Of a stretch of 64,000 nucleotides of DNA, positions 33,523 through 40,960 are shown one piece after another. Below the pieces are notes generated by a model. The model saw only the letters and a list, made by a program, of their open reading frames with translations, did no database searches and was not told where the DNA came from. Source of the DNA: Streptomyces sclerotialus (GTDB taxonomy: Bacteria > Actinomycetota > Actinomycetes > Streptomycetales > Streptomycetaceae); the NCBI GenBank assembly GCA_000719105.1, contig JODX01000010.1, positions 1 through 64,000 of the forward strand, in the 5' to 3' direction. Every line of letters begins with the position of its first letter. Positions within the stretch are counted from its first letter, which is position 1. The translations under genes were made by a program, and so were the position numbers.

Positions 33523-33926
33523 TCCAGCAGCGGGCCAACTTCGACTGGATGCTCAAGGAGCTCGCCGACGGCGTCCCCGGCATCCAGCAGATCGTGGTGC
33601 TCTCCGCGGACGGACTGCGCATCGCGCGCCACGGGGGCGAACCGGACGCCGCCGACCGCGTCGCCGCGGCCTGCGCGGGCCTGCAGAGCCTCGCCGGTGC
33701 CGTCGCCACCGAGATCGACGCCAGCGACGGCCGGATGCGCATGGTGATCATCGAGATCCACGGCGGCTACTTCTACCTCATGGAGGCCGGCCCCAACGCC
33801 TACCTCGCCGTCCTCGCCAACGAGATCGCCGAGCCGGGACTGATGAGCGCCCGGATGCGTGATCTCGTCGTACGGATCGGCTCGCATCTGACGAGTCCGC
33901 CCCGGCGCAACGGCCAGACCGTATGA
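33519..33926 (+). CDS. cvnB9: Conservon roadblock/LC7 protein CvnB
   Basis: A 135-residue roadblock/LC7-domain protein (ANFDWMLKELADGVPGIQQIVVLSADGLRIARHGG). Such domains regulate small GTPases, and here it probably bridges CvnA and the GTPase CvnD. It starts at GTG in a 4-bp overlap with cvnA and ends in an ATGA overlap with cvnC, so the module is tightly coupled. It is cytoplasmic and lacks any signal or membrane segment. Confidence 0.95.
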   Translation: MIQQRANFDWMLKELADGVPGIQQIVVLSADGLRIARHGGEPDAADRVAAACAGLQSLAGAVATEIDASDGRMRMVIIEIHGGYFYLMEAGPNAYLAVLANEIAEPGLMSARMRDLVVRIGSHLTSPPRRNGQTV

Positions 33927-34387
33927 CTCCTCCGCGACGCCAGAGGCGCTACCCGGAGAAGCAGCTCCCTTCGCCGCCCCCGCCCGCACCGTTCCTGCCG
34001 CCCCAGGACAGCCGTCCTGAGAGCGAGGGCCACTTACAGGGGCCCAAGAAGGACGAGAAGGCCCCCGAGCGGCTCTACGTCATCACCGGCGCGGCGCCCG
34101 AGGACGGCGAACGGGCCGCCATCGATCTGGTGACACTGATCGTGGCCCGAGCCGAGGCACCGCCCTCCGCCGCGCCGGAACAGTCTGCGCTGCTCGGCAT
34201 CTGCCGGGCGCCGCTGTCCGTGGCCGAGATCTCGGCCTACCTCAACCTGCCGTTCAGCGTGGTGACCGTCCTGCTCACCGAATTGCTGGCGGCCGAACTG
34301 GCACAGGCGCGCGCTCCGGTGGTGCGGCATGCGCGGGCCGACCGATCCCTTCTCGAAGCGGTGATGCATGGACTTCAGAAACTCTGA
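33923..34387 (+). CDS. cvnC9: Conservon DUF742 protein CvnC
   Basis: A 154-residue DUF742 protein. The first 45 residues are Pro-rich and basic. The DUF742 core begins ERLYVITGAAPED and contains a winged-helix-like segment (CRAPLSVAEISAYLNLPFSVVTVLLTELLAAELAQAR). Its biochemical role is not established; in conservons it accompanies the kinase-like protein and GTPase. It overlaps cvnB by 4 bp (ATGA) and cvnD by 20 bp. Confidence 0.94.
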   Translation: MTPPRRQRRYPEKQLPSPPPPAPFLPPQDSRPESEGHLQGPKKDEKAPERLYVITGAAPEDGERAAIDLVTLIVARAEAPPSAAPEQSALLGICRAPLSVAEISAYLNLPFSVVTVLLTELLAAELAQARAPVVRHARADRSLLEAVMHGLQKL

Positions 34388-34988
34388 CACCGTCACGGGT
34401 CCACGGACCGAGGACCATCTGCCGCACACGGCCGAGGCCGCGGTCAAGATCGTGATCGTGGGCGGCTTCGGAGTCGGCAAGACGACCATGGTCGGTTCCG
34501 TCAGCGAGATCAGACCGCTGACGACCGAGGAGACCATGACCCAGGCCGGCGTCGGCGTCGACGACAACTACGGCTCCGACACCAAGACGGCCACCACCGT
34601 CGCCATGGACTTCGGGCGCATCAGCATTACGGACCAGCTGGTGCTCTACCTCTTCGGCACCCCCGGCCAGGAGCGGTTCTGGTTCCTGTGGAACGGCCTG
34701 TTCGAGGGCGCCCTCGGCGCGGTCGTCCTGCTCGACACCCGCCGGCTCGAGGTCAGCTTCGACGTCATCGGGCGCCTGGAGGAGCGCAACGTGCCCTTCG
34801 TCGTCGCCGTCAACGACTTCCCGGACGCGCCGGGCCACCCCGTCGAGGAGCTGCGCCAGGCGCTCGACCTGGCTCCGGACATCCCGATCGTGGCCTGCGA
34901 CGCGCGGCGCCGGTCCTCCAGCCGGGACGTATTGCTGACGCTGCTGCGCTTCCTGCACGCGCTGGCGACGGCGCGTACGCCCGCGTGA
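34368..34988 (+). CDS. cvnD9: Conservon small GTPase CvnD
   Basis: A 206-residue Ras-like GTPase of the bacterial Mgl/Cvn type. P-loop GGFGVGKTT (G1), a threonine-rich switch I, and YLFGTPGQERFWFLW (G3) are clear. The G4 motif is VNDF instead of the classical NKxD, which is normal for CvnD. There is no lipidation site. With CvnB as presumed regulator it forms the switch of the conservon. It overlaps cvnC by 20 bp; the P450 gene follows 170 bp later. Confidence 0.95.
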   Translation: MDFRNSDTVTGPRTEDHLPHTAEAAVKIVIVGGFGVGKTTMVGSVSEIRPLTTEETMTQAGVGVDDNYGSDTKTATTVAMDFGRISITDQLVLYLFGTPGQERFWFLWNGLFEGALGAVVLLDTRRLEVSFDVIGRLEERNVPFVVAVNDFPDAPGHPVEELRQALDLAPDIPIVACDARRRSSSRDVLLTLLRFLHALATARTPA

Positions 34989-35157
34989 ACCGCGGGCCTC
35001 GGCGGCGACAGCATGCCGGGCCCCGGCCGCGCCCCTCTCTCCGCCACGTGAACCGCACATCGCACGGCGGTACGAGTCCCCGAGCCGCGTACGCCCGTGC
35101 CGTTCCCACCCACCCCCCCCACGACACCGGATCCCCTTCAGCTTCGGAGCGATCATC

Positions 35158-36612
35158 GTGAAGCGCGAATCTTCCTTCCCACCCGGCACGGACACCCCGT
35201 CGGTGCCGCCTCCCGGCTGCCCGGCCAGCGGGATCGGCCCCGGCGGACTGCGCCGGCTGTACGGCCCCGAGGCGGAGGACCTGGGGGCCGTGTACGAGAA
35301 ACTCCGCGCCGAGCACGGCGCCGTGGCCCCCGCCCTGCTCCACGACGACGTACCGGTCTGGGTGGTGCTCGGCCACAGCGAGAACATGCACATGGTGCGC
35401 AGCCCCTCGCTGTACTGCCGCGACAGCCGGCTGTGGAACGCGCTCCAGAACGGCACGGTCAAGCCGGACCACCCCATGACGCCGGCCATCGCCTGGCAGC
35501 CCATCTGCTCCCACGCCGAGGGCGACGAGCACCTGCGGCTGCGCGCCGCGGTCACCGGCGCCATGTCGACCATCGACCACCGCGGCATCCGCCGCTTCAT
35601 CAACCGCGCGACCCAGCGGCTCGTCAACGAGTTCTGCGAGGAGGGCAGAGCCGACCTCGTCAGCCGGTTCGCCGAGCACCTGCCGATGGCGGTGATGTGC
35701 GAGATCCTCGGCATGCCCGAGGAGTACGACGAGCGTCTGGTGCAGGCGGCCCGCGACATGCTCAAGGGCACCGAGACCGCGATCGCCAGCAACCAGTACG
35801 TCATGGACGCCCTGATGCGGCTGACCGCCCGCCGCCGTGCCGAGCCCAAGGAGGACTTCACCAGTCACCTCGTCAGACACCCGGCGGGCCTGGACGACGA
35901 GGAGATCGGCCAGCACCTGCGCGTCGTCCTGATCGCCGCCTACGAGGCCACCGCCAACCTGATCGCCAACGTGCTGCGCATGGTGCTCACCGACCCGCGG
36001 TTCCGTGCCCAGCTCAACGGCGGGCAGATGACGGTGCCCGAGGCGGTCGAGCAGTCCTTGTGGGACGAACCGCCGTTCAACGCGATCTTCGCCTACTTCG
36101 CCAAGCAGGAGACGGAACTCGGCGGCCAGCGCATCCGCAAGGGCGACGGGCTGCTGTTCGGCATCGCGCCGGGCAACGTCGACCCGCGCGTCCGCCCCGA
36201 CCTCCTGGCCAACATGCAGGGCAACCGGTCCCACCTCGCCTTCGGCGGCGGCCCCCACGAGTGCCCGGGCCAGGACATCGGCCGTGCCATCGCCGACGTC
36301 GGCGTCGACGCGCTGCTGCTGCGCCTGCCGGACGTGCAGCTCGCCTGCGACGAGCGCGAGCTGAACTGGCGCTCCTCGATCTTCTCCCGGCACCTGGTGA
36401 GCCTGCCGGTGAGGTTCGCGCCCAAGCCGAAGCAGGACGTCATGCAGCAGCCCGCCGCCCGTGCGGTGCCGTCGAAGCGTCCGGCCCGGGAGGCCACCAC
36501 GCCGCCGCCGGTGACCCCGCAGCCCGTCGCCCCGCCCGTGGCACAGGCACCCGCACCGGCCCGCCGGCGCGGTGTGTGGCAGCGCTTCCTGCGCTGGTGG
36601 CGCGGCCAGTGA
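35158..36612 (+). CDS. Cytochrome P450 lacking the ExxR motif (CYP157-like)
   Basis: A 484-residue P450 downstream of a conservon. The heme loop FGGGPHECPGQ supplies the thiolate Cys369, and the I-helix has YEAT (262-265) in place of the usual GxET. The K-helix reads EQSLW (298-302), so the normally conserved arginine of ExxR is absent; this is the published peculiarity of the CYP157 family, whose CYP157C1 lies in the same position in S. coelicolor. The last 65 residues form a Pro-rich tail ending in a basic-aromatic helix (RGVWQRFLRWWRGQ), possibly membrane-associating. GTG 35158 is used. Its substrate is unknown; it may be an output of the conservon. Confidence 0.92.
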   Translation: MKRESSFPPGTDTPSVPPPGCPASGIGPGGLRRLYGPEAEDLGAVYEKLRAEHGAVAPALLHDDVPVWVVLGHSENMHMVRSPSLYCRDSRLWNALQNGTVKPDHPMTPAIAWQPICSHAEGDEHLRLRAAVTGAMSTIDHRGIRRFINRATQRLVNEFCEEGRADLVSRFAEHLPMAVMCEILGMPEEYDERLVQAARDMLKGTETAIASNQYVMDALMRLTARRRAEPKEDFTSHLVRHPAGLDDEEIGQHLRVVLIAAYEATANLIANVLRMVLTDPRFRAQLNGGQMTVPEAVEQSLWDEPPFNAIFAYFAKQETELGGQRIRKGDGLLFGIAPGNVDPRVRPDLLANMQGNRSHLAFGGGPHECPGQDIGRAIADVGVDALLLRLPDVQLACDERELNWRSSIFSRHLVSLPVRFAPKPKQDVMQQPAARAVPSKRPAREATTPPPVTPQPVAPPVAQAPAPARRRGVWQRFLRWWRGQ

Positions 36613-36642
36613 CCAGCCGGCCGGTGGTGTACGGGGCGAGGA

Positions 36643-37584
36643 CTACGCCGCCCACTCCGCGTACGACGTCCAGGCTTCCAGCACCCGTGTGCTGACGAAG
36701 CGGTGCTCGCGCCCCGTGACCGGATCGGTGAACGCAAGGCTCCGCGCCAGCAGTTGGAGCGGACGCCGGAAGTCACCTGCCGGCACGGGGCCGGTCACCA
36801 CCGGGTAGAGGGGATCGCCGAGGATCGGTGCCCCCAGCGCGCTCATGTGCACACGGAGCTGATGGGTCTGACCGGTGCGGGGCGTGAGCCGGTAGCGGGC
36901 CAGCCCGTCGCGGTGCTCCAGCAGTTCGACCCGGCTGACGGCGTTGGGCTCGCCCTCGACCTCGCGGGCCGCCATGACCCCGCGCTCCTTCACGATCCGG
37001 CTGCGTACCGTGCACGGCAGGGCGAGCCCCGGATCGTACGGCGCGACGGCCTCGTACTCCTTCGTCACCCGGCCGTCGCGGAACAGCGTCTGGTACGCGC
37101 CGCGCTCGCCGGGCCGGACCGTGAACAGCACCAGCCCGGCCGTGAGCCGGTCCAGCCGGTGCGCGGCGCCGAGGGACGGCACACCGAGTTCCCGCCGCAG
37201 CCGCGCCAGCGCGGTCTCGGCGACATGGCTGCCGCGCGGGGTGGTGGCGAGGAAGTGCGGCTTGTCGGCCACGACGATGTGCTCGTCGCGGTACACGACG
37301 TCCAGGGCGAACGGCACCCTCTCCTCATCGGGCAGCTCCCGGTGGAACCACACGAACATGCCCGGCACGTAGACCCTGTCCCGCCGCACCGGCCGCCCTT
37401 CGGCGTCCACGACGCGGCCCGCGTCCAGCATCCCGTCGATCACTCCGGGACCCGCCGCCAGCCGTTCCACGAGGTGGTCCCGTACGGTCGCCCACGCACC
37501 CCCGGGCGGCAGCCGCACCCGCACCGGGTCGACCCCCTCGCGCTGGGGCAGGGGGGAGGGCGGGGGCGGGGTGCGGCGTCTCAT
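36643..37584 (-). CDS. RluA-family RNA pseudouridine synthase
   Basis: A 313-residue enzyme. The catalytic motif is AAHRLDRLTAGL, with the nucleophilic aspartate in RLD. It is preceded by VVYRDEHIVVADKPHFLATTP and followed by the RLTPRTGQTHQLRVHM motif, all typical of the RluA group. The N-terminal 90 residues resemble an S4-like RNA-binding region. ATG 37584 lacks a good ribosome site; a start at 37647 would add 21 residues. The target uridine in rRNA or tRNA cannot be predicted. It is convergent with the P450 gene. Confidence 0.9.
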   Translation of the reverse strand: MRRRTPPPPSPLPQREGVDPVRVRLPPGGAWATVRDHLVERLAAGPGVIDGMLDAGRVVDAEGRPVRRDRVYVPGMFVWFHRELPDEERVPFALDVVYRDEHIVVADKPHFLATTPRGSHVAETALARLRRELGVPSLGAAHRLDRLTAGLVLFTVRPGERGAYQTLFRDGRVTKEYEAVAPYDPGLALPCTVRSRIVKERGVMAAREVEGEPNAVSRVELLEHRDGLARYRLTPRTGQTHQLRVHMSALGAPILGDPLYPVVTGPVPAGDFRRPLQLLARSLAFTDPVTGREHRFVSTRVLEAWTSYAEWAA

Positions 37585-37695
37585 CAGGAGCAAGGGTACG
37601 AGGAGGGCGCGGGCCGTGATCGTTCGCGGGCCGAGGCCGGCCTCCACCGTCTCGAACTGCCGTACCCCGTGCTCGGCGAGGTGTCCGCGGGACGC

Positions 37696-38541
37696 TCACG
37701 CGTTCGTGGGCGCGCCCTCCTGCTCCGCCTCGATCCGGGCGTTCCAATCCCGCTTCGAGGCCTGCCACCCGTCCTCGTTGTGGCCGAGCCGCCAGTAGCC
37801 GGAGATCGACAGGTCCTCGCGCGGGATGCCGCGCTCCACGCGCAGCAGCCGGCGCAGTTCCTTCACGAAGCCCGCCTCGCCGTGGACGAAGGCGTGCAGC
37901 CGGCCCTCGGGCCACTGGAGCGCGCGGACGGCCTCGAGCAGGGCCTCGCCCACCGGGCGGTCGCCGCGGTGCAGCCAGACGACGTCCACGTCGCAGGCGA
38001 TCTTCTGTTCCTCGTCGGGGTCGGAGACCTCGACGAAGGCGTGGGCCCGCGCGCCGTCGGGCAGTGCCTCCAGCGCCGCGGCGATCGCCGGGAGCGCGCT
38101 CTCGTCGCCGGCCAGCAGGTGCCAGTCGGCGTCCGGGTCCGGCGCGTAGGCGCCGCCGGGGCCGAGGAGGTGGATCGTCTCGCCCGGCTGGACCCGCGCG
38201 GCCCACGGTCCGGCGAGGCCCTGGTCGCCGTGGACCACGAAGTCCACGGTCAGCTCGTGCAGGTGGGGGTTCCACGCGCGCACCGTGTACGTCCTCGTCA
38301 CGGGCCACTGCTCACGCGGGTACTCGGCGCGGATCCGCTCCATGTCGAAGGGTTCCGGGTAGGTCACGCCGTCGGCGCCGAACAGCAGCTTCACGTAGTG
38401 GTCGGTGCAGTCGCGGGTGGAGAACTCCGCCAGGCCCTCGCCGCCGAGCACGACGCGCTGCATGTGCGGGGTGAGCCGCTCGGTGCGCACGACCCGCGCG
38501 CGGTGGGGCTTGGGTGTCCTGCGTACCGGACGCTCTGTCAT
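37696..38541 (-). CDS. Siderophore-interacting FAD-binding reductase
   Basis: A 281-residue flavoprotein of the ViuB/SIP family, which reduces ferric siderophores in the cytoplasm to release iron. The FAD motif RTYTVRAW (R-x-Y-[TS]) and the NAD(P)H-domain GDESALPAIAAALEALP and FVHGEAGFVKELRR are visible. ATG 38541 has GGAGG directly upstream. A DmdR/IdeR-type iron box lies at 38559-38577, so expression should rise under iron starvation. It is downstream of the exonuclease gene on the same strand, but with its own promoter region. Confidence 0.93.
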   Translation of the reverse strand: MTERPVRRTPKPHRARVVRTERLTPHMQRVVLGGEGLAEFSTRDCTDHYVKLLFGADGVTYPEPFDMERIRAEYPREQWPVTRTYTVRAWNPHLHELTVDFVVHGDQGLAGPWAARVQPGETIHLLGPGGAYAPDPDADWHLLAGDESALPAIAAALEALPDGARAHAFVEVSDPDEEQKIACDVDVVWLHRGDRPVGEALLEAVRALQWPEGRLHAFVHGEAGFVKELRRLLRVERGIPREDLSISGYWRLGHNEDGWQASKRDWNARIEAEQEGAPTNA

Positions 38542-38558
38542 GGCGGCCTCCTGATTGC

Positions 38559-38577
38559 ATAGCTAAGGCTTACCTAA
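38559..38577 (-). promoter_or_regulatory. Iron box (IdeR/DmdR operator)
   Basis: The minus strand reads TTAGGTAAGCCTTAGCTAT, matching about 15 of 19 positions of the actinobacterial consensus TTAGGTTAGSCTAACCTAA. It lies 18-36 bp before the siderophore-interacting protein start codon, where a bound repressor would block transcription. Confidence 0.85.
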
Positions 38578-38682
38578 ATTAGCACCTTCGCCTGTGCCAC
38601 ACCTCACGCGGCGTGCCGACCCCGCCCGCAGTGGCGTGAGTACCACCGGAGCGCCGCTGTACCCCTCCCGGGCGCCCCTGGC

Positions 38683-39615
38683 TCAGTCCCGCAGGGTGGC
38701 CAGCAGCCGCTGCAGCGAACCTCCGAGTCCCCACCGGGCGGCGAGCTGCTCGAGCCGGGCCGGGTCGCGCGGTTCGCGCGGCAGAGCCGTGTCCACGTCC
38801 GGCAACGGTACGTCCGCGGCGACCCGGACGACCCCCGGCGCGACCGCCACATAAGAACGTGCCCCGTCGAGTCTCTTGCGCTGGGACGGGGTGAGCCCGG
38901 CCGAGGGATCGTCGACGGCCGCCATGATCCCGGCCAGGTCGCCGAAGCGGTCCAGCAGCTTCGCGGCCGTCTTCTCCCCGATGCCCGGCACTCCGGGCAG
39001 CCCGTCGCTCGGGTCGCCGCGCAGCAGTGCCAGATCCGCGTATCCGCGGCCGTCCACCCCGTACTTCTCGCGCAGCGCCGCCTCGTCCGTGAGCTGGAGC
39101 GTGCCCACGCCCTTGAGCGGATACAGGACGCGCACCTCCCGGGCGTCGTCCACCAGCTGGTACAGGTCCCGGTCGCCGGTCACGATGTCCACCGGCCCCC
39201 GCGCGTGCGCGGTGAACGTGCCGATCACGTCGTCCGCCTCGTACTCCGCGACGCCCACGCGCGCGATGCCGAGCGCGTCGAGGACCTCCTCGATCACCGG
39301 CACCTGCGGCGACAGCGTGTCCGGGACCTCCTCCGCGTCCGGGCCCGTCTCCTGGGCCTCGGCGACGCGGTGCGCCTTGTAGGAGGGGATCAGGTCGACC
39401 CGCCACCGCGGCCGCCAGTCCGCGTCCATGCAGGCCACCAGGTGGTCGGGGCGGTGGTCCTTGACCAGGCGGTCGATGAAGTCCAGCAGTCCGCGCACGG
39501 CGTTCACCGGCGTGCCGTCCGGGGCCTTCACGGACTCCGGGACGCCGAAGTAGGCGCGGAAGTAGAGGGAGGCGGTGTCGAGGAGCATCAGTCGTCCGGT
39601 CACGTCCCGCATCAT
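38683..39615 (-). CDS. 5'-3' exonuclease (DNA polymerase I N-domain/FEN-like)
   Basis: A 310-residue structure-specific nuclease. Metal-binding acidic residues appear in MLLDTASLYFRAYF, CMDADWRPRWR, EYEADDVIGTF and IVTGDRDLYQLV. The helix-hairpin-helix GDPSDGLPGVPGIGEKTAAKLL follows. It corresponds to the free-standing homologue of the PolA 5'-nuclease domain, probably acting in Okazaki-fragment or R-loop processing. ATG 39615 (MMRDVTG) was chosen because homology starts soon after; upstream residues to 39753 look non-conserved, and no start has a strong ribosome site. It is divergent from the betaine transporter operon. Confidence 0.9.
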   Translation of the reverse strand: MMRDVTGRLMLLDTASLYFRAYFGVPESVKAPDGTPVNAVRGLLDFIDRLVKDHRPDHLVACMDADWRPRWRVDLIPSYKAHRVAEAQETGPDAEEVPDTLSPQVPVIEEVLDALGIARVGVAEYEADDVIGTFTAHARGPVDIVTGDRDLYQLVDDAREVRVLYPLKGVGTLQLTDEAALREKYGVDGRGYADLALLRGDPSDGLPGVPGIGEKTAAKLLDRFGDLAGIMAAVDDPSAGLTPSQRKRLDGARSYVAVAPGVVRVAADVPLPDVDTALPREPRDPARLEQLAARWGLGGSLQRLLATLRD

Positions 39616-39808
39616 GCCGCACGGCACCCACAGCGGCCCGCGTGCGGTCGGGCCGTGGCGCCGGCGGGCCGGAGTGACGACGGTCACTCTTTCGTTTGAC
39701 GTGAGGGAAAGCGGGGAGGCGCCGCCGCGGAGCGACGCCGGTTGCGCGTTCAACTGCCTGTGGCCGTGCGTGCGCTCCGCGTTTCTGCCCCCGAGACAAG
39801 AGGTACGC

Positions 39809-40960
39809 GTGTCAGCCAGGCTTGAGGCCGAACATGTCTACAAAGTGTTCGGCAGAGGACCGGAGCAGGCGGTCGAGAGACTGCGACAAGGAGCCGACCG
39901 GGAGGAGCTGCGCGCCGACGGCATCACGGCCGCCGTCATCGACGCCTCCTTCACGGTGGAGCCGGGTGAGATCTTCGTGGTCATGGGCTTGTCGGGTTCC
40001 GGCAAGTCCACGCTGCTGCGCTTGCTCAACGGTCTGCTGGAGCCGACCGCCGGTCAGGTCCGCTTCGGGGGCGAGGACCTGACCGGACTCAGCGACCGCG
40101 GGCTGCGCGAGGTGCGCTCGAAGAAGATCAGCATGGTCTTCCAGCACTTCGCGCTCTTCCCGCACCGCAGCGTCCGGGAGAACGCCGCCTACGGCCTGGA
40201 AGTGCAGGGCGTGCCCCGCGCCGAGCGCGAAGCCCGCGCCGACGAGGCGCTCGCCCTGTGCGGTCTGGCCGGCTGGGAGAAGTCCTGGCCCGACGAGCTC
40301 TCCGGCGGTATGCAGCAGCGTGTCGGCCTGGCCCGCGCGCTCGCCACCGACGCCGACATCCTGCTGATGGACGAGTCCTTCAGCGCGCTCGACCCGCTGA
40401 TCCGCCGCGACATGCAGGACCAGCTGCTCGAACTCCAGAAGACCCTGAAGAAGACGATCGTCTTCATCACCCACGACCTCAACGAGGCCATGCGGCTGGG
40501 CGACCGCATCGCGGTCATGCGCGACGGCCGCATCGTGCAGATCGGCACCGCCGAGGACATCCTCATGCGCCCGGCCAACGACTACGTCGGCTCCTTCACC
40601 CAGGACGTCGACCGCTCCCGCGTGCTGACCGCCGGGGCCGTCATGGACCGGGACGTGCGCGGCGACGAGGCCGACTGCGGCTGCGCGACCGCGACCCCCG
40701 ACATGCCGTTCACCGAGCTGTGTGCCCTCAGCGCCCGCGCGGCGCACCCGGTGGCGGTGCTCGACGACGAGAGGAAGCTCGTCGGCGTCGTCCCGAGGCA
40801 GCGCCTCGTCGGCTTCCTGGGCGACGAGCAGGTGGCTCCCGGCACCTCCGGCTCCCCGCGCGCGGAGGACGGCGCGGACGGGGACGGTGAGCAGGACGCC
40901 CCCGGCACCTGCGACGCCCCGCGGGGCAAGGGCGGCAAGAAGGTGATGGCCCGTGCCTAG
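39809..40960 (+). CDS. Glycine betaine/proline ABC transporter ATPase (OpuAA/ProV-like)
   Basis: A 383-residue ATPase. It starts ARLEAEHVYKVFG, with the ProV-type insert before Walker A (GLSGSGKST). Signature LSGGMQQRVGLARAL and Walker B ADILLMDESFSALDP follow. The C-terminus holds a partial CBS-like region (PVAVLDDERKLVGVV) that in relatives senses ionic strength, and a Gly/Ala/Asp-rich tail. GTG 39809 has AGAGGT upstream. Its stop overlaps the permease start by 8 bp. The system probably imports compatible solutes during osmotic stress. Confidence 0.93.
   Translation: MSARLEAEHVYKVFGRGPEQAVERLRQGADREELRADGITAAVIDASFTVEPGEIFVVMGLSGSGKSTLLRLLNGLLEPTAGQVRFGGEDLTGLSDRGLREVRSKKISMVFQHFALFPHRSVRENAAYGLEVQGVPRAEREARADEALALCGLAGWEKSWPDELSGGMQQRVGLARALATDADILLMDESFSALDPLIRRDMQDQLLELQKTLKKTIVFITHDLNEAMRLGDRIAVMRDGRIVQIGTAEDILMRPANDYVGSFTQDVDRSRVLTAGAVMDRDVRGDEADCGCATATPDMPFTELCALSARAAHPVAVLDDERKLVGVVPRQRLVGFLGDEQVAPGTSGSPRAEDGADGDGEQDAPGTCDAPRGKGGKKVMARA

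Noticed and set aside
35158..36612. P450 as part of a secondary-metabolite gene cluster
   Set aside because: Its neighbours are a conservon and housekeeping genes. No synthase, NRPS, PKS or terpene gene is present.
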